A stretch of DNA of 64,000 bases from Chromobotia macracanthus (taxonomy: Eukaryota; Chordata; Actinopteri; Cypriniformes; Botiidae): the NCBI GenBank assembly GCA_036877525.1, contig JAZGTH010000002.1:15221501-15285500 (forward strand). The letters are read 5' to 3'. The notes beneath the pieces are model-generated. The model searched no databases and was not told the origin of the DNA. It was given only the letters and a program-made list of their open reading frames with translations. A program made the position numbers and the translations under genes. This document shows, piece by piece, positions 26,171-37,805 of the stretch (position 1 is its first letter; every line of letters starts with the position of its first letter).

Positions 26171-28355
26171 TTTAAAGATTATTATTATATAATCTTATTA
26201 TTATTAATATTATAAAGTGCTGCTAACTATTATTATATAGTGAAGTAACTATGCTGTATTAGTTGCTGTATGTGAAGTGTCACTCTTTCTCTCTCTGGAA
26301 AGTAACCATTGAGTCAGATGCAGATTTATCTTTATTAAAGATATTTTATTTACTGTTTTATGTGAACCTGATAATGAGCTTCCATTCAGTTTAATATTTT
26401 CCATTTCTCCATTTCAAGTGTTAAGTATGTTGTATGTTGTATAGTATGTTGAATGTTTATTAATTGAATTGCTGTTATAAATATCTATATCATTTTGAGT
26501 ATGATGTAAAAAATCTCTTTTAATTAATAATTTTTCATACATGATCCTGATTTCAAGCTTAAGATGTCACCACAATGATCACCGCAATCATATATAATGT
26601 TCAAAGGGGCGAGAATTAAATTAAATCTCTTATTAAGTTAAATTAATAAGAATTAATTCATCTGCTCTTGGTAAATGTATGTAAGTAATAGTTTCAGTCC
26701 CAGAGGGCCGCAGCTGTGTCACTTGAGACGTGTTACTTTTCTCAGCGCTGGCGGGGATGAACCAGTCACCGTCTTTTGCGGTTGCAGACAAACTCGTTGT
26801 GAAACTCATCTGCACATACATGATCATCATGTACCAAAACTAGTCACCGTTACCGGATTAAGTCCAACCCAGAACTAGTTATCCGTGGACTGGTTTAGTA
26901 GCCAAATAATCCGTATAATCACATTACTTCAGCTAACCAAAGCAATGCATGAACACAGCAAAGGTAAGACTTGCGACCAACTAACAATGAGTTATTGGTG
27001 AAAACTTACTAGTTTAATGAGTTAATCAGTCTCACGTTCAGATGTGATCAATATCCCTTTAATGTAACTAGTTATTAAGACCAGTCTGGATGTAAAAAGT
27101 AGCTGTAACACTAGTTTGTTAGATTATCTGTAAGCATTTATTTAGCTCAGGGAGAGGTCTGGTTATGAAGTGTGCAGCTTCATTTATTAATGATGTTAAA
27201 TCAGCTTCATGTGTGTGCTTACTCTGACGTTTTCTCGTTTAACATTTTCTTATAGCAGAACACACACAACAGTATTAATAAATGAGGAATCACTTCCTTT
27301 GACAGTAACAGCCATACTTGATGTTTATTATGTATTTATCTGGAACATCAGTATGAATTCACAGCAGGCACAGAAAAAATCAACATACAGATTCAACTTA
27401 ATGCACACGTTGCAGTCTAAATCAAACCTTCTTGTCCATCCGGGGGCTTTAACTATAGTATAAAACGTCATAATGCAGGAATTGCTGGTGTTCATGTCTC
27501 ATACTGAAGTGATGCTCCTCACATTTCCAGGCTTCTTCTCTGTCTCTCTGTAGCTCTTCTGATGCACATCACGTCACGCTCACCTTCTGTTTCCTCTCTA
27601 TCACTGTCAGCTGTGATCATCTCTCTCTCCTCAGTTAATCGTAAATCATTTCATTCTTTCACTCTGCATCTGTTTCTTTCTTCTGCCGCCTCGTGTTTGT
27701 GCGCAGAGACCCTCCCCACCAATCAGAAGAGCCGTGATCTCCCCTCTCTTCTCCCTCCCTCCTCTGCCTCTGTGTGCAGGAGGAAGATGGTTGACACCGG
27801 TGTGGGCCTGTTTTTAATGCCGTACGTCCTGCTGTAGTACCACAGGAGAAGAAGCCCTCCACTAAGGTTGTTTTCTCTCTCATCCACACACTCTTACATT
27901 AAGCTGCTCTCCTGTGATGACGTGAATATTTGCAGTGTGATTTTTCTCACTGACTTCCTGCTGTGGAGGAAAAGACGTGGAAGCGCAGCTTCATTTGTCT
28001 GTTCATTCTGTCGTTTGCATAGTTTACTGTGCAGAGATCAGCTTTTGTGATTGTAGTTATTTTCTGTAAAAATGAGCTTTCTCGTGTAGCTGTTTGTTAA
28101 ATATCTGTTTTCATACCTCTGCATTATTTGTTATTGTTTTGTTGTCATGATGTTAGTGGTATTACTCATTATATATTTCATATATTTATATATATATATT
28201 TTACTCATTACACCTACAAACACAAGTGCCATGGTATTATCACTAATTATTATACATGTTTCTATAGTAAATACCACGGGGTTCTTTGAAGGACCACATT
28301 TCTATCATTAACTCTGTATAAAAGGTCAGATTTTCTTTGTGTTCCCTAACTGCAC
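26171..28355. other. intergenic, no gene seen
   Basis: AT-rich DNA. A more GC-rich, pyrimidine-rich stretch at about 27530-27890 could be part of an upstream untranslated exon of the LHFPL gene, but no splice or coding evidence supports this. Confidence 0.35.
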
Positions 28356-28510
28356 AAGATGTTCTTTAAGAATTCTTAAAGACACGAATCATCAGCTTTA
28401 GCACAAACTTTTGGAGACTAATACTTCAGACAAGAGTTGCCTCCACAAATGTGTGCTAAAGCTGATGAATTATGTTTAGGATTTCCTCTTAGAATTCTCT
28501 CAGTGCTGCC
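28356..28510. repeat. long imperfect inverted repeat (hairpin)
   Basis: The left arm contains TCATCAGCTTTAGCACA and the right arm its complement TGTGCTAAAGCTGATGA. The match extends outward to paired AGAATTCT sites and inward to TTTTGGAG/CTCCACAAA. The loop is about 25 nt. The size fits either a small folded non-autonomous element or a structured RNA. Confidence 0.6.
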
Positions 28511-28752
28511 GTCTTTGAAGGAGGAGAGTTACCAAATACTGGGATAAATATTCTCAAATCAAATAAAATACAGCTGGTAGTATTACTGAATATTTCACAG
28601 TTCTAGCCTAAACTTCAGCCTTTAAGACCAGATTCAGATACACAAAGATCTGATACACAGAGAAACATTCAAACAGTGGAACAAAAATAAATGTATATAC
28701 ATGAGCATTTTCAACATTTAAGATTCTCCTCTGGTTCTCCTCTAGCTGAAGC

Positions 28753-30112
28753 ATGCAGCATCACTCACCCGAGGTGGCCCGTCTGTATCAGACAGAGTTT
28801 GTCCGGAGTGCACGGGCGGTGGGCGTGTTGTGGGCGGTATGCACACTCTGCTTCGCTGTGATCGAGGTGGTCATACTCATCCAGCCGTCCTGGGTGGGAA
28901 CACGAGAACTACACTACAGAGGTGGTGGTCCACCCCCTCCGACCGGGACGCTGGGTCTTTTTGAGGTGTGCATAGAGACGGACTGGCCTGTGCCAGAGTG
29001 CCGGGGGTCCCTGCATACCTTGACCCCTCTGCCTGCGTTCCAGTCCCCTGCTGTGCTGGTGTGTATTTCCCTCACCATGGTGTGGGCCAGCGTGGGCTGC
29101 CTCTGTCTGTTCAGGTTCTGCAATGCAGCCACGGTTTATAAGATTTGCGCATGGCTGCAGCTGAGCGCAGGTGAGATTGTTAAAAACGGATTGTTTATCA
29201 GTGCATTATTACACTATCATAAATTAAGCTGTGATCCCAAAAGTAATTTACACACTCAGGGCACATGTAAAAGATGATACTGCGTTGCATTAGATGATTG
29301 TAAAATATCAAAGCATGCATTTAATTGAAAGACAGCACAAGTTCAAGCAAATCATTTTAAAAAATGTACATTGCAGGTATACTGTTTGACATGAGGACAA
29401 GAAATATTTAGACATGTTGTCGGGTTAATTGAACATGTCAGTTCACAGTTAACAAGATAATGTTAATGTCAGGCTTACAACCTCTCATGCTGCTAACACA
29501 ATGCTCTGCCAGTGAGCTACAGGAACATAAAGAGGGCTAGAAGAGCCACATATCATATATCACTGTAATAGATGAATACTCTGTAACCACACAGTGTCTC
29601 TCTGATGTCTGTCTCTCTCTGTGGTGTCTCAGGGTTCTGTTTGGCACTGGCGTGTGTGTTGTTTCCTGACACGTGGGCTTGTGCTGAGATGAGGGCTCTG
29701 TGTGGGGAGCGTGTCAGTAGTTTCTCCCCAGGAAATTGCTCTGTTCACTGGGCTTACATACTGGCCATGCTGGGAGTGCTGGATGCTGGAATACTGTCCA
29801 CACTGGCATTTGTGTTGGGGAATCGGCAGGATGCTCTGTTACCAGACGATGCCAAGGATGGTGAGGGTAACTACCTCCCTTATTTTCTGATAGAGTCTCT
29901 GTTTGTTCATTTATTATCTTTATAGAAAACTTACAAGAGCTGTTTTCTTTAGAATTTTCATGAATTTTTGCATTAAACTATAATCTGTTTTTACATAATT
30001 AATGAATGTTATTAAAATAACATTCATTTTTGAAATGAGATTATCATGTTAAAGCCTTTAATAGTGTTTTGTCATCTTTTTGGCAGTAACTGGACTGTTA
30101 CTAGCAGCGTGA
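28753..30112 (+). CDS. LHFPL tetraspan subfamily protein (LHFPL4/5-like)
   Basis: Four-pass membrane protein of the LHFPL family, auxiliary subunits of synaptic or hair-cell membrane complexes. Coding exons 28753-29170, 29633-29860 and 30087-30112 join in frame to give 223 aa, close to the family's 219-247. Segments: N-terminal cytoplasmic EVARLYQTEFVRSARAVGVL, TM1 WAVCTLCFAVIEVVI, a long first extracellular loop, TM2, the family signature FCNAATVYKICAWLQL, TM3 (GFCLALACVLFP), then CSVHWAYILAMLG and AFVLGNRQDALLPDD after TM4. The first loop has an unusual GGGPPPP insert and GLFEVC where relatives have GLFxYC. RQDxLLPDD resembles LHFPL5, whereas linkage to ssuh2 and slc6a6 relatives (human 3p25) favours LHFPL4. 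I leave the paralogue open. Confidence 0.85.
29465..29540 (-). mobile_element. SINE head fragment
   Basis: Read on the minus strand, GTAGCTCACTGGCAGAGCAT then TGTGTTAGCAGCATGAGAGG matches the tRNA-like head (A-box side) of the same SINE type. It lies in LHFPL intron 1. Confidence 0.5.
30001..30028. repeat. 28-bp near-perfect palindrome
   Basis: AATGAATGTTATT, a 2-base AA spacer, then its exact complement AATAACATTCATT. It lies in LHFPL intron 2. Confidence 0.85.
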
Positions 30113-30299
30113 AGCAGACAGGAGATGTCAGAAACTGCTGGTAAGTCAGTAGTTTAGTTAATTAACACCATACAAACACCATACACGGATAAAATGGTTC
30201 TTAAAAAGAGAGCTAAAGAACCTTTATTTTATATGCGTAGATTTGTAATCTTAAAAATGATTGGATGTGAGGTGTTGGGCAGCTGTCACTTATAGTGCC

Positions 30300-30545
30300 T
30301 CCAATAACATTTGACATTATTTTTCACTCTTCTTTCATATTTCTAATTCTCTTATTTCTAATTCTAATTTTAACTCAACACCATTTCTCTCCTCTTCTGT
30401 CCTCTTCTCTCATCTGTTTTCCTCCTATTTCTCCTCTTCTCCTTCTCTCACCTCATTCATTCTCTCCTCTTCTGTCCTCCTCTCTCTCCTTCTCTCACCT
30501 TATTCATTCTCTCCTCTTTTATCAGCTCATTGTGAACATCTCTCT
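30300..30545. repeat. polypyrimidine tract
   Basis: Irregular repeats of CTCCTCTTCTGTCCTC type, almost purely C/T on the + strand, just after the LHFPL coding end. The open frame across it is a composition artefact. Confidence 0.75.
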
Positions 30546-32203
30546 AGTGAAATAATGACAAGCAGGTGAGGAGAATTTTCTCTCTTGCTCCTCAAGCATG
30601 ACGTTATCTTCCTGTAATTCTGCTTATATAAGCTGTTTGCATGGAAACAGTCACCTGGCAACTGTATCTTTTTCCCCAGACAGAGGAACCTCATCTGCTC
30701 TCATAATGGTGGAGGTTATTTTCATTTCATCTTTACTGCATTTCCACTGTAGTCCAGGTCTCTCTGATTTCTTGCGATGCACAAACATATGAATGTGATA
30801 TTTATGTTTATCTTGTCAGTAATATAAATGAGATTATCATTGTCTCAGTGCTGTTTGATTCCATTGCTGAAGATATCTGTTTACAGAAGTTGTTCTGTGC
30901 ATGAATCTGTTTGGAATATGTTTAGAAAAGACTGTTTAAAGATCAGTAGTTCTTGCATTATAAGAAGTTCCTGTGTTCAGTCTGTTTTAGTGTTTGTGTC
31001 AGTAAGTCTTGAGATTTATGATCGTCTTTAAGCTAACACGTGTGTTTGGATTAGAAGCACACAGCACACACATGTATCTGTGTTGTGTTTGGATTTGCCG
31101 TTATTTGCTGTGTAAGCCCTTTTCATGCTACTTTGTTCTCTGTTATTTTTCTTTTATTCTTGAGAACTTTATAAGGAAATAGTTACAGTATTCACTTTAC
31201 AGCAAGCTGATGTAATGTGTATTGGTGATTTACCATGATTTTTCCAGACCAAAACAGTAAATGCTGAATGTGACATTTTCAAATCCACTTCTATAAAAGC
31301 AATACAAAGTACACGATATTTGTGTTCACACTTTATTAGCACTTACAGTGATTCTGTTGTTTGACAACTTGCAGTGCAGAGATATGTATTTTTGTACAAG
31401 ATTTCATGACTGCACAAAAATGACTAAAAAAAACATTTGTATACTCAGAGCCACGATTTTCTTCAAAATTCAAATTAATTACAAACCCAGAGGGCAAATC
31501 TGAGGAGAGAACAGGAAACTCTGACATTTAGGCCCAGTCTAAATTCCTTATATAAAGCTTCTGGTATGAATGCGTGTTGTGCTGTTTTAAACCTGGTCAT
31601 GTAGCAGTTCTGAATGTGTCTGTTATATTATGCAATAATAACAATAATGGTGCAATAAATTATATTCTAGAGATTTTTTTTGTCTCAGTGAATTTAATAA
31701 AGTCTGGGTGTAAATCATTTTTCATTTGAAGAACTAATCCGAAGTCTCAGTTCAGCTTTAGCAGAAATACAGATCCCTCTTCTAAACACTCCTGCATGAT
31801 GCTAATCAAGCAGCGATTTTAGTTTAGCGCAGAGTTCTCAAGAATCAGAACCCACTGAAGCATTAATGTGACTTATCCTGTTGATAAATGTTTGACAGAT
31901 ACAGACACATCTCCGTATGAGATATTTATGCAAGCCAATGGCCAATAATTTCAGTCGTTTAATTATTAAGATCATAATATTCCTGCAAAATGTTGCAAGA
32001 AAGAAAAAACAAAAAGCATATTTGATAAGCTGTTATGTGTGGAATATTATAGTATCACAATGAGTGACCTTGGCAAGCAGGCCTGGTTAGGCAGATGACA
32101 GGGAGTGCTGGCGTATCTGTAGCAGGGGAATTTTTCTAGACTCCTTCAGATACTGTGTCTATATTGCCTCTCTTTTCATCTCACACGTCCCCTTTTACAT
32201 CAG
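30546..32203. other. LHFPL-proSAAS convergent intergenic region
   Basis: The two genes converge here and their 3' UTRs probably occupy part of it. A minus-strand AATAAA lies at 31332-31337 and could serve proSAAS. No coding exon seen. Confidence 0.35.
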
Positions 32204-35200
32204 TTAGGCTGGCAGGTACTGCAGGATGTGCTGTGCGATTATGTTGGGGTCAAAGGTCAGAGCTCTGCGCTTGCGACTGTGGTTTTTGGGGAGCGGCAGT
32301 TCAGTGTCTGTGCGCTTCATCCTCTGCAGGCCGACGCGTGGCATACTGTTGCTCTGCCCTATGACCTCTTCATCATCTACATCATCATCATCGAGCCTTT
32401 TCACCCTCAACAGCGAAGCTTCAGTCTGGGGGAGGGGGGCAGGGGCAAAGTCCAGAGACCGCCGAGCTCGCTTGAGGGCGGGGCCTCCAGCTCTCTCTAT
32501 GCTGGCCACGGCACCCAGGTCACGTTTATCACGCTGGTTTGAAGGTGCTGCCTGGTTGCCCCCTGTTGCCAAACTGGAGAGGATTTTCTCCACAAGGTAC
32601 CTTCATATTGCACAGAGAGAGAAATATAACGTTTGTCAGGTTAACTATTACCAGTATACTTAAAGTAAAGCTCTGGGTTAGACAGGTTAAGCTGTGTTGA
32701 CAGAATCTGAGACATACTGATGATTAGCACAGAAAACTAAACTTTCATCTTGGTTAATAAAAACAAATTTCTGTTAAAAATCAGAAATGATCTTTTAATG
32801 GAAGTCTCACTTCAATCAATCAATCAATGAAGGATAAACTTATTCAGTTTTTGTCTTATTGAACATCCTTTAACTGTCTGAATTATGTTAGATCACACAA
32901 AAAATGATTTCAACCTAAAGCACTCCTTTAGTACTTGGAGGAAAATTACACCCAGAAGAGAGTTCTATAATAAACCTAACATAGTAACACACACATACTG
33001 GCAGTCTTACCTGAGCATCTCTTGATCTCTGCTCTGATCTATCTCAGGAATCCTGTTGGCACGTCCAGCCTGCATCAGTTTCTCCTGTTTGTAGTGATTG
33101 AGCAGAGCCTGAGTGAGTTGAGGATCCAGAACAGCTTCCCATGAGGTCTGGGGTCTAAGAATGCTCTCTGCCTGCCCGGTCTCATCGTAATCTGGAGGGT
33201 ACGGACCCTGAAAATGTTCCTCTTCCTCGGGTTTGCCCTGTCCGTTATTCTGTGCATTGTTCAAGAGGCGCATTACAGAGGCCAGATAAGCTACTTCCTG
33301 TTCCTGCCTCTGATTGCTCTCCACCATTTGCTGCAGGGCTTGTCCTCAGGCCTCGAGCCCTCAACGCCTCTGGTTGGTAGTATAGATCATTGCTCTGCCC
33401 CTTGTAGTCTGGGTATGACATCATCTGGGACTCATAAAGCACTGCATCGTCAAGGTCTCTTCGAAGACGCGTGCTAGAGAGAGACTGAGAGATGCAGACG
33501 CAGCAAAAGGGAAACATTGAGCTGATTGGTGAGAAGTTATGAAAGTATGTCATTTACTTGCATTTCCCTTTGCCTGTTTTGTTTTATTGTATCTTAAGTT
33601 TCAATTTTTGCATATTGCAGAATTAATGTTTCTCTGCCTTTGAGAACACACACACAGCTCCCACATCAAAACAACACTTCAGACACTAACCACTAATGCG
33701 TTTGTCTCAGTGCAGCCGCATTTCATTCAGGGGAAACATTAGTAAGTGTGTTTGTATGTTCTCATTTTCACTCTCCTCCATCCTCAGTGAATCAGAGGTT
33801 CAGTTACACACACACACATACACTGCTGAAATCACTCTGGTCTGCACAGGCAACAGATCCTCCATTTCCTGTGAGTAATGGAGGATCTGTTTCCTCCATT
33901 ACTCACAGAAGATCTGTGTCTCTGCTTGCGCTGTAATTCATAGTCTAGAATCTTGAATCTGTTTCCCTGTATCTATTCAGTTGGCCATTGGGAGCTGTAA
34001 AGAGCTCATACCCGAGGTTATAACCAAAGTGCTGACATCATCTCCAGTCTGTGTGTGTGCAGAGTAATTATTCTAAACTGCAAAGCAACCACAGAGAGAC
34101 GAATGGCCACTGCCATCTGTTAACCAGCACATTCTGCATGGTCAAGTCATATTCCACATCAGCAACGAAAGAAGGATTAAAGAGTCAGTAACATTCGGAG
34201 GGTCTGTGGGGAGGCACCATGAGTTCCTGCATGTCTGAAGGATTTATGTAGTTCAGTCTTTCAGTGATGTTTGACTGGACGGAGACGCTGTTTTGTTTAT
34301 TAATGAATGAGGCAGATAGTGACACATAACGGCAAGAAGCAGGATCCTCTGAGCTCTATATGAGTCAAAGTGCTGATGAGTTAGTCTGAGGTTGTGACGT
34401 CTGTTCTGCCCCAAACAACTACACACTGTATGTGAGTGTGTGTGTTTCTGTGTGGGTGAGAGAGCCTGCTGTTCAGGTTCAAACGCGTGTGGTGTTGATC
34501 GCTCTTCACCATCTGTCCATGTCTCATTACTGCACCAGTGGAAACATCTCTCCTCTCTGGGCAGCAGCCTCATCAAATCAGCCTGCACCTGCTCTTGTGT
34601 GTCATTATTGAATTCATTACAGGGTTTTGTTATATTTCATGAATTGCCTGAAAATTAGACAGAAGACAGATGACCTGATTTTGAATTTGATGTAGAAAGA
34701 GGAACCTTCTCTCATTGCACCAAAACAACATAACATGTGAGATTTACACAGTTTACATGGCTAACATTGGTTTGCATTTTTTGTTTGTTTTGCAGAAAAC
34801 ACTAGACAGAATAATCACTGAAGTGACAGATGGATGAAGAGAGAGAATGTGTTCTCTGAAGGCAGCTGATATGATTTTGTTCCTCCTCAGGCTGGAAGTA
34901 AAGGCCAGCTGTGTTGTCTTTTAATGAGATTCTGGCACTCTGTTGATTTTGTTCTGTGTTCTTCAGATACAGCCCATAATCCCACACCAGATCTTTCACT
35001 GATGCGTTCACATCGACATCAACATGACTCTGTTTCACAGGTGCTGTCCATGGTGCTGAAACAAACTGTTGTTTTAATTCTCAACATTTTATGTTTAGAT
35101 ATCTTATCGGTATTCTAAGTTAAAGTATTAAAATCTTGCGTTTGTTTAAAGGAGGTGCTATTAGATTTCTAAGCGATCGGCGTACCATAGCCACATAAGA

Positions 35201-36316
35201 GAACAGAATAACTTGGAGAAAAGCAAATAGTAACGCGCTGCAAGCTCTCGTAACACCATGGAAACGCATAGCAAAGCCCTGAAATCCACCAGAACGTCAT
35301 AGCAACGCCCTGAAATCCACCAGAACGTCATAGCAACGCCCTGAAATCCACCAGAACGTCATAGCAACGCCCTGGCATCGTGATGACGAGTGACGTGACT
35401 CAGGCGCCAATCAAATTCTTCATGTAAAATATCAGTTTTTATCAGCATTTTCTGGATTTTACTTATATAACGTGAAAGCTACACGACGCAGTCCGATTGC
35501 AAGTGACCATAGTTTGTAATATCTGAAGTATCATATTGAAGTCATCAGTTCTGGTCAAAAAACCGAGTCTGAACAACAATCATGAGCGTTTTAAATGCGT
35601 GTTACAGTCGCTTGACATACAGTGAAAAGAGCTGACAGGAACACGATCAGTTTATGTTATTAAAGGACAAACATCCTCTCCACACACAAGCGAATGATTT
35701 GTTTTCAGAATATATATATATCAGCCATATATTGTGTACCGTGCAAAAGAAACTCGTAACATTGATGTTAAATAAAACCAGCAGATGTAAAGCAGCATTA
35801 TTCTGCTCATCCGGTTGGTTTCATGTGCTCTTGGGTTGCTTGTAGGAGCTTTTTCTCCATTTAATTCTGTTCATCGCTCACCCATTCACTCAGACAACAA
35901 GACCCTGTGGATCTGATCTCTGCTGTTGCCCGGCAACAGGTGTGATGAAACATCAGTTAAACAGAAATGAACATGCAGCTCACACACACACACATGCACC
36001 TATTCATTCTTAATGAGTACATCATGTCCTTTACAGTAAGACACACTTTCACATATTCACATATTTCACATACCCATCACATGTTCAAAATGTCAACAAC
36101 GCATATGCAGTTTGAGGTTTAAGAATTAATTTCACATGGAACAAATCTGTTAACTGCATTAGATCAGTGAAATGGCAGTAAAGCTGCGGTTGTGTGAACA
36201 CTGGTGCTGATGAAGCAGATGAGGATGCGGTGTGAGGTTACCTTTGCCTCCAGTCTCGAGTGCTTGAACAGAATGAGGGAGAAGAAGAGCAGAAGAGACT
36301 TCAGAAGGCCCGACAT
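32204..36316 (-). CDS. pcsk1nl: proSAAS, prohormone convertase 1 inhibitor
   Basis: Secreted neuroendocrine granin-like precursor whose C-terminal region inhibits PC1/3. Coding exons in transcript order are 36242-36316, 33011-33484 and 32204-32600. Exon 1 encodes a signal peptide (MSGLLKSLLLFFSLILFKHS). Exon 2 has the mid-region amphipathic segment MVESNQRQEQEVAYLASV. Exon 3 opens RYLVEKILSS, matching the family RYLLGRILAG. The inhibitory hexapeptide LLRVKR is intact (32396-32413, residues about 246-251). Other basic sites: RDKR, KRARR, RMKR and SRKRR. Cleavage at the last would release a 19-residue C-terminal peptide that begins ALTF and ends QYLPA, absent from the human protein. The exons total 946 nt. 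One extra base near 33340-33352 separates EALRARGL from GQALQQMVESN; without it the product is 314 aa. Paralogue naming is uncertain. Confidence 0.85.
33853..33908. repeat. two overlapping perfect inverted repeats
   Basis: ACAGATCCTCCATT (33853-33866) pairs with AATGGAGGATCTGT (33877-33890). CTGTGAGTAATGGAGGA (33869-33885) pairs with TCCTCCATTACTCACAG (33892-33908). The middle segment is shared, so only one hairpin can form at a time. It lies in proSAAS intron 1. Confidence 0.9.
35250..35375. repeat. 31-bp tandem repeat
   Basis: Three near-identical 31-bp units starting GAAATCCACCAGAACGTCAT (about 35280, 35311, 35342), with a more diverged unit just before them. It lies in proSAAS intron 1. 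Confidence 0.85.
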
Positions 36317-36364
36317 TCTGGAGGTGAGAATGAAGCTGCCCCACTAGAGAAACACTGAGCACCA

Positions 36365-36895
36365 GCACAGAGAGAGAGAGAGAGAAGTGAGAGAGGAAGA
36401 GAGGGAGGGGTGTGGCCAGACCAGGTGGGAGGAGTTTTGTTAGAGAGAGAGAAAGAGAGGGAGGGGTGTGGCCAGACCAGTGGGAGGAGCTTTGTTAGAG
36501 AGGGGTGTGGCCAGACCAGGTGGGAGGAGTTTTGAGAGAGAGAGGGAGGGGTGTGGCCAGACCAGGTGGGAGGAGTTTTGTTAGAGAGAGAGAGGGAGGG
36601 GTGTGGCCAGACCAGATGGGAGGAGTTTTGTTAGAGAGAGAGAGAGGGAGGGGTGTGGCCAGACCAGGTGGGAGGAGTTTTGTTAGAGAGAGAGAGGGAG
36701 GGGTGTGGCCAGACCAGATGGGAGGAGTTTTGTTAGAGAGAAAGAGAGGGAGGGGTGTGGCCAGACCAGGTAGGAGGAGTTTTGTTAGAGAGAGAAAGAG
36801 AGGGAGGGGTGTGGCCAGGCCAGGTGGGAGGAGCTTTGTTAGAGAGAGAAAGAGAGGGAGGGGTGTGGCCAGACCAGGTGGGAGGAGTTTACTCT
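36365..36895. repeat. minisatellite upstream of proSAAS
   Basis: Ten copies of a 40 to 54-bp unit with core GGGGTGTGGCCAGACCAG then GTGGGAGGAGTTTTGTTAGA and a variable (GA)n spacer. It begins about 50 bp upstream of the proSAAS start codon, so it lies in or beside that gene's promoter or 5' UTR. The repetitive plus-strand open frame it produces is an artefact of unit lengths. Confidence 0.9.
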
Positions 36896-37805
36896 GTCAG
36901 AGAGAGTTAACAGTGGATACACTCTCCAACTGTGACCCAACAAAATACACAATTAGGCTGCAACCAACTGTATGTAATCAGTGTAGAGACTGCAGATAAA
37001 GGGTTAACAGAATAAGTGTGATCTATTGACAAAATTTTTATAATTTTTATGCGCTAATAAAGCATACAAATAAGCGTGAGTAAGAATTTGTCAACAAGAA
37101 TTACAAGAATTCCTGCTGTCTGTCTGTAGACAAACATGAGAAATGACGGTTTGTTGCTTGTTAATTTTTAATAAAAAAAATACAAATGAAATGTTGTATA
37201 TGTAATAGTTCATCTTTATTATTCATCGTCTTAATATGGCTATAAAAATGCTATCAAGCATTTAAGCATAGGATCATAAATTACACAATTATTTAGAAAG
37301 GGTTTAAAAATTAACACCCTGGTTAAAACCAAATCATAAGTTATATTTGAAATCACATTTTTAATTATTAATAATTGAATGATGTTTGTTATGCAAAATA
37401 AAAGTCATGGTAATGCGTTACATAGTCAGGTATACCAAACCACAGCTACTGTCCCCTGCTGGATATAATTCAAATCTACAGCAGTCAGAAAACAGACAAG
37501 CGTGTGCATGTTTCACTGTACTGATGTTGCATTTAAAGCTGCTTAACAGATGAGGGATGCTACACAAGCAAATAAAAATGCGAACAAGTGGCTCATCTTA
37601 AGAAACAGTAACAAGTGGTAGTAATACATGGTTTTAAAATGACCAAACAGAAGTTGCTGTTATTAACAGTGCAATTATAAAACATGTTTTAGGTAAGTTT
37701 TAATAGGGAGTAAAGTATGTTGTGGATGAAGTGCTTGTAGAAGAGTTTTAACAGGCCAGATATTTTTATAAAACTGTTTTCTCTATCTTCAGAAAGCCGC
37801 AAAGT
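36896..37805. other. intergenic, no gene seen
   Basis: AT-rich DNA between the minisatellite and the 3' end of the Ig gene. It probably includes that gene's 3' UTR. No coding exon seen. Confidence 0.4.

Noticed and set aside
34253..34588. 111-codon minus-strand ORF in proSAAS intron 1
   Set aside because: Contains (CA)n-derived sequence, no splice support, no family similarity.
36505..36999. 164-codon plus-strand ORF rich in repeated WPDQxGGV
   Set aside because: It is the translation of the 40 to 54-bp minisatellite; no splice sites, start context or family similarity.
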